From positions 1 through 41,073 of the forward strand of contig JAGATX010000013.1 of assembly GCA_017621055.1 (NCBI GenBank): a stretch of DNA of 41,073 nt. The letters run 5' to 3'. This stretch comes from Muribaculaceae bacterium (GTDB lineage: Bacteria; Bacteroidota; Bacteroidia; Bacteroidales; Muribaculaceae). Each line of letters starts with the position of its first letter. Positions within the stretch are counted from its first letter, which is position 1. Of this stretch, positions 1 to 6,885 are shown piece by piece. The notes beneath the pieces were generated by a model. That model searched no databases, was not told the DNA's origin, and saw only the letters and a list, made by a program, of their open reading frames with translations. A program made the translations under genes and the position numbers.

Positions 1-86
1 ATAGAGCGGCACCCGTCGGCCAGGTCTTTGAAGCGTATTCTCACAGGCGACTTCTTCGCCTTTTCGGAGGGAGATTTCATAGTCAT
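1..86 (-). CDS. Tyrosine-type site-specific integrase, N-terminal fragment (cut by window edge)
   Basis: Only the first 28 codons are present, read leftward from an ATG at 86, with a second possible ATG at 80. The peptide is basic and contains SPVRIRFKDLADGCRS. This resembles the start of the Arm DNA-binding domain found at the N-terminus of Bacteroidales phage-type integrases, where a KxPVRIRxKxLxNG pattern usually precedes a YLDIY strand. The catalytic domain lies outside the window, so the call rests on this short match alone. If correct, the gene is a tyrosine recombinase, either of a mobile element or a domesticated phase-variation enzyme. A TAACTTTG box lies just upstream on the same strand. 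Confidence 0.5.
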   Translation of the reverse strand, partial: MTMKSPSEKAKKSPVRIRFKDLADGCRS

Positions 87-105
87 ACAGAATTGTTACC
101 GAGTA

Positions 106-113
106 CAAAGTTA
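106..113 (-). promoter_or_regulatory. Candidate -7 box of the integrase-like gene
   Basis: The minus strand reads TAACTTTG, an exact match to the Bacteroidetes -7 consensus TAnnTTTG, about 20 bases before the ATG at 86. No TTTG is seen at the usual -33 distance, so this is a half-site only. Confidence 0.35.
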
Positions 114-291
114 CAAAAAATATTTGGATTTGTTACTATAGTAAGAACCAAAAACGCACCAACAAACCAAATATTTTCTGCAAACAACGCTAACAATAAC
201 AAACAAGTGCCAAAACCACAACTTTGCAATACGCTGATATAAAGTGCATTTATTGGCAGTTATTAGCAGTTGTTATTATAGCGTTTTGTAA

Positions 292-384
292 CGTGGGCTT
301 CTGCGTTGCTCGTTCTACAGAGATGGGCAATGCGAGAAGCCCCGGTGAGTGGAACGAGCAAAGGTACAGACTCCCACGCTTTTT
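292..384 (+). ncRNA. Structured RNA candidate (leader or small RNA) ending in a U-tract
   Basis: The plus strand can fold into nested helices. An outer stem pairs CGTGGG (292-297) with CCCACG (373-378). A 13-bp stem pairs 306-318 with 349-361; ten pairs are perfect (TTGCTCGTTC/GAACGAGCAA) and one further pair is G-U. A small inner stem pairs GGGC (325-328) with GCCC (339-342). Five T residues (380-384) follow the outer stem, as in an intrinsic terminator. A competing helix pairs GGGCTTCT (295-302) with AGAAGCCC (335-342) and would exclude the outer stem. It lies 60 bases before the lipoprotein ATG, so it could be an attenuator-like leader or a free small RNA. I do not recognise a known RNA family. 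Confidence 0.35.
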
Positions 385-443
385 CGTATTGTCACATTTC
401 CAATTATCAGCGAAAAGGGGCAGCGTCGCTACCAGAGAAATCT

Positions 444-1550
444 ATGAAAAATTTTCTTTACGTGATTTTCGCGGTCGCCCTGAGCTTAGGATTCGCAGCC
501 TGCGGCGGCGATGACGACGGCGACGAGCCCGCAATGACTCTCAGCGTATCGCCTACTTCGCTTTCTCTCCTCTCCGGCGAGGGACAGAGCACAACCTTCC
601 AGATTACCTGCAGCGGCGCTTGGAATGCCAGCTGCTCGGAAGACTGGGTTCACCTGTCGGCACGTTCCGGCACAGGCAGCACGTCCGTCACTGTCAGTTC
701 TCTGAGCGAAAACAGCTCATCAACCGCACGTACCGCTGAAATAACGGTTACCTCCGGCGACCAGACGGCAACCATTTCAATCAGCCAGGAAGGCGGCGCC
801 GCCGCCAATTGCGACGTTACGCCCAAAGACATACTCGTCATGGCCGACGGTCTGGCCTTCAAAATCGACTATGGTTCGAAAGTAAGCTACTACTATACCG
901 GCTATCTCGAGGCCAACCAGGGTGGATGGACCGACGCTCTCATTATCGAAACTCTCAAAGAAAGTTTCCCCCGCCGCGATCCCGACAGCGATGATATCAT
1001 CGCCATGTCCGGCATGGACCCCAACACCGACTACTACATCGTCACTGTGGGCTTCACCTCACAGGAGAAGGCCGGCGAAGTGCACCGCGAGCGCGTAACC
1101 ACCCGCCGCATCCCCAACAATTATCCCTGGGTTAGTGTATCGAACGTCCGCTGCAACTCCACCAAGTTCTACTGGGATACCGAAATGAACGGAAGCACCT
1201 CCAAGTACTATATGCTTGCCACCTCCGATGCCGAGTTGGTAACAGCATTCAGCGTCGTTGCGTCCTCGTTCGTGGCTTATCTCATCGACGAGCAGGTGAA
1301 AGACGGCGACATCGTGCCTTGGGCGCAGTCCAGCGGCTTCAACACCTCCCGCGAAAGCAACTCCCTATATGTCAGCACATGGGGCATGGACGCCAACAGC
1401 AAATGGGCTCCTGTCATCAACGAAGGCATCTGGAGTGTCAATAATTCCGCACCTCAGATGCGCACTTCTCCCTTCAACCTCCGCGACCGCGTCAGCATCC
1501 TCAACCGCTCGGCTCTCGGTGAATACCGCGTATACTCTGTAGAGGAATAA
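444..1550 (+). CDS. BACON-domain lipoprotein
   Basis: A 368-residue surface or periplasmic lipoprotein. The ATG at 444 is chosen because it gives a clean signal peptide with a lipobox (LGFAAC, lipidated Cys20); in-frame ATGs further upstream would bury it. After an acidic spacer, residues about 32-115 form a BACON domain, with the typical SVSPTSLSL start and TATISISQEGG end. BACON domains are all-beta modules common in Bacteroidetes glycan-related and adhesion lipoproteins, often linked to mucin or carbohydrate binding. The middle has a fibronectin-III-like strand (GMDPNTDYYIVTV), and the rest is not recognised. There is no SusC/SusD pair nearby, so a substrate cannot be inferred. Two further lipoprotein genes follow on the same strand. 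Confidence 0.8.
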   Translation: MKNFLYVIFAVALSLGFAACGGDDDGDEPAMTLSVSPTSLSLLSGEGQSTTFQITCSGAWNASCSEDWVHLSARSGTGSTSVTVSSLSENSSSTARTAEITVTSGDQTATISISQEGGAAANCDVTPKDILVMADGLAFKIDYGSKVSYYYTGYLEANQGGWTDALIIETLKESFPRRDPDSDDIIAMSGMDPNTDYYIVTVGFTSQEKAGEVHRERVTTRRIPNNYPWVSVSNVRCNSTKFYWDTEMNGSTSKYYMLATSDAELVTAFSVVASSFVAYLIDEQVKDGDIVPWAQSSGFNTSRESNSLYVSTWGMDANSKWAPVINEGIWSVNNSAPQMRTSPFNLRDRVSILNRSALGEYRVYSVEE

Positions 1551-1585
1551 GCAATCTGTTTGTTCTCAACCTCATTCTCCCCCAT

Positions 1586-1623
1586 CCTTTTCTCAGGGGC
1601 CTTTATGGCCTTTTGAGAAAAGG
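1586..1623. terminator. Strong hairpin after the BACON lipoprotein
   Basis: CCTTTTCTC (1586-1594) pairs with GAGAAAAGG (1615-1623), with an inner GGCC/GGCC helix. There is no T-tract directly after the stem on the plus strand, so it may act as an mRNA 3'-end stabiliser or processing hairpin rather than a classical intrinsic terminator. Confidence 0.45.
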
Positions 1624-1663
1624 TGCCCGGAGAAACAAAACACCTGATCTATCATAATAAATC

Positions 1664-2599
1664 ATGAAATTCAACTTAGCGAAACCCGGTCTGATTTCAG
1701 TGGTGGCTGCCACGCTCGCCATGGCCATGACGAGCTGCTACAGCACACCTTTGACTACGCGCGCGGTGACCTATCAGGCGCTGCGCCTCGAGAAACAGAA
1801 AAATCCGGCCAATGCCGACAACGCCGAGATTGTCGTCCTCCTGTGCCCGACTCTTGAGGGCGAACTCGACGTGATTGTCAAGAATCAGGCGAACACCACC
1901 ATGATTATCGACCAGACGCTGTCGACTTTCATCAACACCGACGGACGCTCCACAACCTACTTCGACCCCACTGTGCGGACAGTCACCAACACCGAAACCC
2001 ATTCAGGCTCGAGCGGAGCTTCGGTCAACCTCGGCTCCGTTGCCGGCGCTCTCGGCATTGGCGGAGTGGTAGGCGGTCTCCTCGGCGGTGTCAATGTCGG
2101 CGGCGGAAGTTCCAACGGCACCGGAACTGCCGAGACGACATATTTTGCCGATACCCCCCGCATTACCATCGGCCCCAAAGGGAGCGGCGCTATGTCGAAG
2201 ACCTTCACCGTCACCGGTCTTAAACTTGAGAATACTCTCGACGCCTCTCTTCTCGACAGCGGCATACTTCGGCCGGTTGCGGCAGCCTCGCCGGACCACT
2301 CGCCTTTGAAATTCACTGTCACCATTGTGTATTCTCTCGATAACGGTGCTTCTTTCAAGGAAATAACAACCACCGCATACCTGAGTACGCAGATGATTGA
2401 GCGAGTTCCCGACACCCGAATGATAAACAATTCGGTGCGCAATATATGCACTGCAAAACCCGACGCCCTCTCGGAATTCTGGTGGCGCTTCGGCTTGTTA
2501 AACAATCAATGCCTGACAAAATTAGAGAACATTGAGTGGGCAGAATACTATGACGGCCAATATGTCGGCAAAGCCGGCGCTCTTATCAACTACAAGTAA
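1664..2599 (+). CDS. Lipoprotein of unknown function with glycine-rich segment
   Basis: A 311-residue protein with a signal peptide and lipobox (AMTSC, Cys25), so it is probably an outer-membrane or periplasmic lipoprotein. The mature part starts with a segment rich in beta-strand patterns (IVVLLCPTLEGELDVIV). It then has a conspicuous Gly/Ser/Asn-rich stretch at about residues 125-155 (GALGIGGVVGGLLGGVNVGG and following), which could be a flexible linker or a membrane-inserting region. The C-terminal half looks like beta-structure and ends in a Trp/Tyr-rich tail. I do not recognise the family. The next lipoprotein gene starts 8 bases after the stop, so the two are almost certainly co-transcribed and may work together. 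Confidence 0.7.
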   Translation: MKFNLAKPGLISVVAATLAMAMTSCYSTPLTTRAVTYQALRLEKQKNPANADNAEIVVLLCPTLEGELDVIVKNQANTTMIIDQTLSTFINTDGRSTTYFDPTVRTVTNTETHSGSSGASVNLGSVAGALGIGGVVGGLLGGVNVGGGSSNGTGTAETTYFADTPRITIGPKGSGAMSKTFTVTGLKLENTLDASLLDSGILRPVAAASPDHSPLKFTVTIVYSLDNGASFKEITTTAYLSTQMIERVPDTRMINNSVRNICTAKPDALSEFWWRFGLLNNQCLTKLENIEWAEYYDGQYVGKAGALINYK

Positions 2600-2607
2600 T
2601 TAATGTT

Positions 2608-3576
2608 ATGAAATACAATCAGATTCTGCTATCTTTAGCATTCATTACCTTGTGGTTCATTCTCCCTTCGTGCTCGACATCCACAAAGGTGATAGTAAAA
2701 CAACGTCCGGGCTCTTCTGTCCCTTTAGTGGAAACTTGCGGCCAAAATAAGGATAATACGTGGGAGAACGTCAAGTGCAAATTACCTGATGGGGCATATT
2801 TTGGCCTACAATTGGCCTTTAATCCGGAAACCGGCCAAATGTATCCCTTTGCCATAGACTATAAACGGCGTAGCGTGAAAAACTTCACTACGATGTGGAC
2901 TATATCGTGGATTACATTCCCTGCAACTCTGGGCATTTGGCCTCTTTGCGAGGGGTGGAGAGGCGGGCAGTTCTGTTACGCGCATAAGATCAAATACTTG
3001 CCGTTCCAGAACACGAATACCGACCTCTATGTGGCTCCGCTCGATATCGAGTACTACGACGAGGACGGACTCTCCGGAACGAATGCCTCGCAGCCGGTCT
3101 ATACGCGCTGGAACGTGGACAACGCCCCCACCGAGGCCACGGCTCAGCCCGTTGCCTCTCAACCCGTCCGACCGGCACCTGCCGCGCAGCCGGAAGTCAC
3201 GCAGAATGCACGTCCGCGCCGCAATCACGCCGTCGCCGACGCCGCCACGCGTGCTGTCGGCGACTATGTCACATTCGGGTATCTCTCCAGCGGCGCCAAC
3301 CAATCGGAACAGCTTGCCAATGTAACCGTCCACGTGGCCCGCGTAGATGCAAACACCGTCAAGGTCAACGTCATAGAAGGAAACCAGGATTTCTTCGGCT
3401 CATCGGCGACATATACTGTCACTGTCGACGGCAGCGGCAAGACAACCCTCACTCACAGCGATATACCCACCGCCATAATACTCATCGGGGCGGACGGCTC
3501 AATAAACTACCTCCATCCGCGAGTGAATATCGACGGCACTCTCTATACCCTGATGCTCAGCGGAAACAAAAATTGA
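2608..3576 (+). CDS. Lipoprotein of unknown function
   Basis: A 322-residue protein with a hydrophobic signal sequence ending in a lipobox (ILPSC, Cys22). Residues about 90-125 are aromatic and hydrophobic (TMWTISWITFPATLGIWPLC) and might contact or cross a membrane. A Pro/Ala/Thr-rich linker at about 175-205 separates this from a C-terminal beta-rich domain (about 215-322) with strands such as ATYTVTVDGSGKTTLTH. Two Cys residues flank the hydrophobic segment and could form a disulfide. No family is recognised. It follows the 1664 lipoprotein by 8 bases and is followed by an intrinsic terminator, so these two genes form one unit. Confidence 0.7.
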   Translation: MKYNQILLSLAFITLWFILPSCSTSTKVIVKQRPGSSVPLVETCGQNKDNTWENVKCKLPDGAYFGLQLAFNPETGQMYPFAIDYKRRSVKNFTTMWTISWITFPATLGIWPLCEGWRGGQFCYAHKIKYLPFQNTNTDLYVAPLDIEYYDEDGLSGTNASQPVYTRWNVDNAPTEATAQPVASQPVRPAPAAQPEVTQNARPRRNHAVADAATRAVGDYVTFGYLSSGANQSEQLANVTVHVARVDANTVKVNVIEGNQDFFGSSATYTVTVDGSGKTTLTHSDIPTAIILIGADGSINYLHPRVNIDGTLYTLMLSGNKN

Positions 3577-3594
3577 TTTAGCACAAATCAGTTC

Positions 3595-3632
3595 AGGGGC
3601 GTCGCTCCACCGTGACCGGCGCCCCTCTTTTT
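3595..3632 (+). terminator. Intrinsic terminator after the lipoprotein pair
   Basis: AGGGGCG (3595-3601) pairs with CGCCCCT (3620-3626), and C plus TTTTT (3628-3632) follows. This is a standard rho-independent layout, 19 bases after the stop codon at 3576. Confidence 0.75.
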
Positions 3633-3662
3633 CATCACTGATACTTTAATCCTAAACCGACC

Positions 3663-4502
3663 ATGCGCAAAATCTTAGCAGTGGGCGCCCTGGTGATTGC
3701 AGGATGCATCGCCATGGCCGCCAGAACCCACACCGTAGCCCGCGGCGAAAGTCTGGAACTAATCGCCTCGCAATACAACATCACAGTAGCCCAGCTCGTG
3801 GAAGCCAATCCCGGCGTAAACAACCTTTTCTACGTCGGGATGAAGCTGAATATCCCCGAAGTACCCCTCGCCATACCCCCATCATCATCGATAGAGCCTG
3901 CCACACCTGCTGCTCCTGCCTCCAACACACCTGCCGACCAGGACTATGCTTTGCCACGGCCTAACAGACATGGCAACCATACTCCAACTAATACCAATCA
4001 AGCCACCAACTCCGGCAATGGTGATGTGGCACCCAAAGGTTCACGAACCGATTCCAACGGAGAAACCGTCTACCATTGCATGGCCGCGAAAGCAATATAC
4101 CTGATGGGCGATTTCGACGTCGCCAAAGAATCAAGCTGGTATGGTGTCGGGTTGGAGTCTTCTTCAATCTCGCATTGGGGCTTTTTCCATGTCGGCGCCA
4201 ATGTTGACTTTATATTAAACGCAGGTATAGTCGACGATTGGAGCTGTTCCGGCATGTTCGGACCGTCGGTACGTTTTGATTTGGCCCAAAACGTATTTAT
4301 AAACATGCCTATCAATGCCGTGTTTACATGCGATTTTTCGGAGTCCGATACCAAAACTTACTGGGCCGCACGCATGGCGCCGGCGCTGAATGTATACTTC
4401 AGCAACCGTTTCGGTATATTTGCCGGTCCGCAGGTATCGTTCGATTTCGAAGGTTCGGACGCCACTTTCGGTATGTATGCCGGGTTGACATTTTATCTGT
4501 AA
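3663..4502 (+). CDS. LysM-domain protein with C-terminal outer-membrane beta-barrel-like domain
   Basis: A 279-residue exported protein. The signal peptide covers about residues 1-20; an IAGC lipobox-like motif at Cys15 is an alternative, but the LysM domain starts directly after Ala20, which favours signal peptidase I. The LysM domain (about 22-65) contains HTVARGESLELIASQYN and ends in NLFYVGMKLNIP; LysM modules bind peptidoglycan. A Pro/Thr/Asn-rich linker (about 68-135) leads to a region of alternating amphipathic strands (about 140-279) that ends in an aromatic-rich strand (GMYAGLTFYL), as in small outer-membrane barrels. The architecture suggests a barrel tethered to the cell wall, similar in logic to OmpA but with LysM at the N-terminus. 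The barrel call is by pattern only. Confidence 0.7.
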   Translation: MRKILAVGALVIAGCIAMAARTHTVARGESLELIASQYNITVAQLVEANPGVNNLFYVGMKLNIPEVPLAIPPSSSIEPATPAAPASNTPADQDYALPRPNRHGNHTPTNTNQATNSGNGDVAPKGSRTDSNGETVYHCMAAKAIYLMGDFDVAKESSWYGVGLESSSISHWGFFHVGANVDFILNAGIVDDWSCSGMFGPSVRFDLAQNVFINMPINAVFTCDFSESDTKTYWAARMAPALNVYFSNRFGIFAGPQVSFDFEGSDATFGMYAGLTFYL

Positions 4503-4545
4503 TCGAAAAAAACGCAAATGTTACTCCCTTTCCGGAAGTTTTTGT

Positions 4546-4554
4546 TAACTTTGC
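4546..4554 (+). promoter_or_regulatory. Bacteroidetes -7 box before the coiled-coil lipoprotein
   Basis: TAACTTTGC matches TAnnTTTG exactly and lies 50 bases before the ATG at 4605. No good TTTG is found 19-21 bases upstream. The gene therefore probably has its own start, independent of the LysM gene. Confidence 0.5.
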
Positions 4555-4604
4555 GGCACGGGGCAAGCCCCCGACCTTAAATCCGCAACCAAATCCACTT
4601 AGCG

Positions 4605-5495
4605 ATGAGAAAGTTACTGTATGTTTTGCTGATGCTGGCAGTGATTGTGCCGGCGATGATGTCGTGCAGCGGCGAGGGCGACACCAGCCGCGAGGACGAA
4701 CTTCGCAACGAGCGCGACTCTCTGCTGGCCCTTGCCACCAGCAATCAGCGCGACCTTGAGCGCATGACCATGTTTTTCAACGAGGTATCGGCGTGTATCG
4801 ACAGCATCACCGAGCAGGAGAGCATCCTGGTAAATCAGGTAGACCCCGAGACCAACCGCCGCTATTCGCGCCGTGAGGTTGCCCGCCGGTTGAGTCAGCT
4901 CGAGGAAATAATCAGCGGACAGCGCAACCGCATAGACTCGCTGATGAACACCCTCAACGACCGCGTGGATACCACCCGCACGCGGGGACTGCGAAGCACC
5001 ATACAGTACCTCACCTCGCAGTTAGAGGCCAAAGAAGCGCAGATAGCGCGTCTGCAGGAACAGATACGCGGCCACCGCCAGAACATCGACATGCTTCAGG
5101 GTCAGGTGCAGGAACTCACCGGTGAGGTGGAGGACCTCAACACCCGCAACAACGAACTTGAGCAGGCAGTGACGGCTCAGACCGAGATTATCAACGAGGG
5201 TTATGTGCTCATCGCCGACAAAGAGCGGCTGCGCGACCTCGGCATCATCGAGGGCGGCGGTTTCCTGCGGCGCACGCGCGTGAACCTCAACAGGGTGAGC
5301 CGCGAGATGTGCTCGCGCGTGAACATGGCCCAGATGACGTCGCTGCCCATTCCGAGCACAAAGGTCAAGGTGCTGTCGCCGGTGCCTGAGGGAAGCTATT
5401 CGATATCGAAAAGCAACGGGTCGTCGACACTCACCATCAACAACCCGACGGCCTTCTGGAGCCTGTCGAGCGTGCTGGTGATACAGACCGAATAA
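4605..5495 (+). CDS. Coiled-coil lipoprotein of unknown function
   Basis: A 296-residue lipoprotein with signal peptide and lipobox (AMMSC, Cys21). Residues about 28-200 have the heptad pattern of long coiled coils, rich in Glu, Gln, Arg and Leu (for example EAQIARLQEQI, LQGQVQELTGEVEDL). A globular C-terminal part of about 95 residues begins after EGYVLIADKERLRDLGII, with a basic segment (RRTRVNLNRVSREM) and beta-strands to the end (STLTINNPTAFWSLSSVLVI). Proteins of this build occur widely in Bacteroidales without assigned function; a periplasmic scaffold role is an inference. It ends 13 bases before the convergent efflux operon, with no visible terminator between them. Confidence 0.75.
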   Translation: MRKLLYVLLMLAVIVPAMMSCSGEGDTSREDELRNERDSLLALATSNQRDLERMTMFFNEVSACIDSITEQESILVNQVDPETNRRYSRREVARRLSQLEEIISGQRNRIDSLMNTLNDRVDTTRTRGLRSTIQYLTSQLEAKEAQIARLQEQIRGHRQNIDMLQGQVQELTGEVEDLNTRNNELEQAVTAQTEIINEGYVLIADKERLRDLGIIEGGGFLRRTRVNLNRVSREMCSRVNMAQMTSLPIPSTKVKVLSPVPEGSYSISKSNGSSTLTINNPTAFWSLSSVLVIQTE

Positions 5496-5508
5496 GCGGG
5501 AACCGGCA

Positions 5509-6885
5509 CTACCATCCGCCGCCGAGCACGCGGTAGAGGTAGACCATGGCCAGATACTGGTCGCGCAGGGCGTTTGAGAGACCTATCTGCGCATCGAAAT
5601 AGCGTCGCTGGGCGTCGAGCACGTCGATATAGGCTATTGCGCCGGAATTATACTGGGTAAACGCCAGTTCGGCATATTTTTTAGCGGCGTCGCGGAGTTC
5701 GCGGCGCCGTGCCGTTGTCTGGCGGGCATAGCGCATTCCCGAGGCGGCGTCGCGCACCTCGGTGAAAGCCTCCAGGACATCCTGCTCGTATGCCAGACGC
5801 GCCTGCTCGTAGGCTGCCACGGCGGCGCGGTGCTTGCGGCGGTTTTTGCCGAAATCGAACACTGTACCGGCAATGGAGCCTATCATGTAAGTGAACGGCG
5901 AGGCGAAGAAACGGGTGAAGCCGTCGTCCTCGATGCCGCCGCTTATGCTCACGCGCAGACGCGGGAAGCGGTCGGCATATGCCACGCCCACATTGGCGAG
6001 GGCGGCAGCGAGGTCGGCCTCGGAGGCCCGCAGGTCGGGGCGGCGGCGCAGCAGGTCGGTGGGCAGCCCTACGGGCAGCTCAACGGGGATTTCCTGCTCG
6101 GTCACCAGGCGCGACCGCCGCAGCTCCTCCTGCGGATACCGGCCCATGAGCAGCGTTATGGCATTCTGCTGCACCTGGATGCGGTGTTCGAGACCGGGGA
6201 TGAGCGCGGCGGTGGTGGCGTATTCCACCTGCGCCTGCTGATACACCGTTTCGGGCGTGAGGCCCCCCTCATAGCGCAGCCGCGCCTTGTTGAGGTTTTC
6301 CTCGCGGGTAAAGAGTGTACGCCGGGCTATGGCGAGCTCGTTGTCGAGGGCTATGAGGCGGAAGTACGCCGACGCCACCTCGGCGATGAGCATCACCTTG
6401 ATTGCGCGCTCCTGCTCGACGCTGGCACGGAAGCGGGCACCCTCGCGGCGGCGTGCCGCCGACAGACCGCCCCATATGTCGGCTTCCCACGACAGCGTGG
6501 CCTTCAACCCGGCCTCGGGATCGTTCTTGAAGTGATCGCCGCGGTAGTCGTTTGTCTCGCGGTCGGCGTAGGCGGTGGCTGTCAGTTCGGGCGTGAGATT
6601 GAGTTTTTCCACGCCGTAGAGCTGCCGCAGCTCCTCCACACGCTCGGCGGCGGCAAGGAGGTCGCGGTTGTATGCCAGCGTCTCGGTAATGATGTCGACG
6701 AGTGCCGAGTCGGTGTATACCTTCCACCATTCGAGGTCGGCGAACGACATGGAGTCGGCCTCGGCGGCGGTCAGTGCCGACGGCAGGTTGAGTTGGGCCG
6801 GCGTGCAGTTCCTGGTCGCCGAGCAACCGGTGAGAGCGGCGGCGGCAACGATGGCGGCGGCGCCGACAAGTGCTAAGCGGTTCAT
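5509..6885 (-). CDS. Outer-membrane efflux channel lipoprotein (OprM/NodT, TolC-like)
   Basis: A 458-residue outer-membrane factor of an RND tripartite pump. The ATG at 6885 is chosen because it gives a signal peptide and lipobox (ALTGC, Cys21). The reading frame is open far upstream, but that extension is only the pump gene read in another frame. The protein shows the duplicated helical repeats of the family, including DLEWWKVYTDSALVDII near the N-terminus, the LLRRRPDLRASEADLAAALA motif and the LDAQRRYFDAQIGLSNA motif. It forms the trimeric channel through which substrates leave the cell. Its start overlaps the stop of the pump gene by four bases (ATGA), indicating translational coupling. 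It is the last gene of the operon. Confidence 0.93.
   Translation of the reverse strand: MNRLALVGAAAIVAAAALTGCSATRNCTPAQLNLPSALTAAEADSMSFADLEWWKVYTDSALVDIITETLAYNRDLLAAAERVEELRQLYGVEKLNLTPELTATAYADRETNDYRGDHFKNDPEAGLKATLSWEADIWGGLSAARRREGARFRASVEQERAIKVMLIAEVASAYFRLIALDNELAIARRTLFTREENLNKARLRYEGGLTPETVYQQAQVEYATTAALIPGLEHRIQVQQNAITLLMGRYPQEELRRSRLVTEQEIPVELPVGLPTDLLRRRPDLRASEADLAAALANVGVAYADRFPRLRVSISGGIEDDGFTRFFASPFTYMIGSIAGTVFDFGKNRRKHRAAVAAYEQARLAYEQDVLEAFTEVRDAASGMRYARQTTARRRELRDAAKKYAELAFTQYNSGAIAYIDVLDAQRRYFDAQIGLSNALRDQYLAMVYLYRVLGGGW

Larger units (their letters stand above)
87..443. other. AT-rich intergenic region with leader structure
   Basis: This 357-base gap separates the leftward integrase-like gene from the rightward BACON lipoprotein. 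Positions 87-290 are clearly richer in A and T than the coding DNA around them and contain runs such as AACAATAACAAAC and short repeated GCAGTTATT/GCAGTTGTTATT units (about 256-278). The right half (292-384) holds the structured element listed separately. A weak CAACTTTG box at 219-226 (one mismatch to TAnnTTTG) could be a promoter. Reading frames running through here into the lipoprotein start lack a plausible protein and are not called. Confidence 0.6.

Noticed and set aside
306-361. Inverted repeat pair read as an invertible promoter (inverton)
   Set aside because: The repeats flank only 36 bases and no promoter consensus lies between them; RNA folding explains them better, although the integrase nearby keeps the idea open.
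224-514. A 96-codon plus-strand frame over the leader region
   Set aside because: It runs out of frame into the BACON lipoprotein and ends in an Arg-rich shadow; its first part covers the structured RNA candidate.
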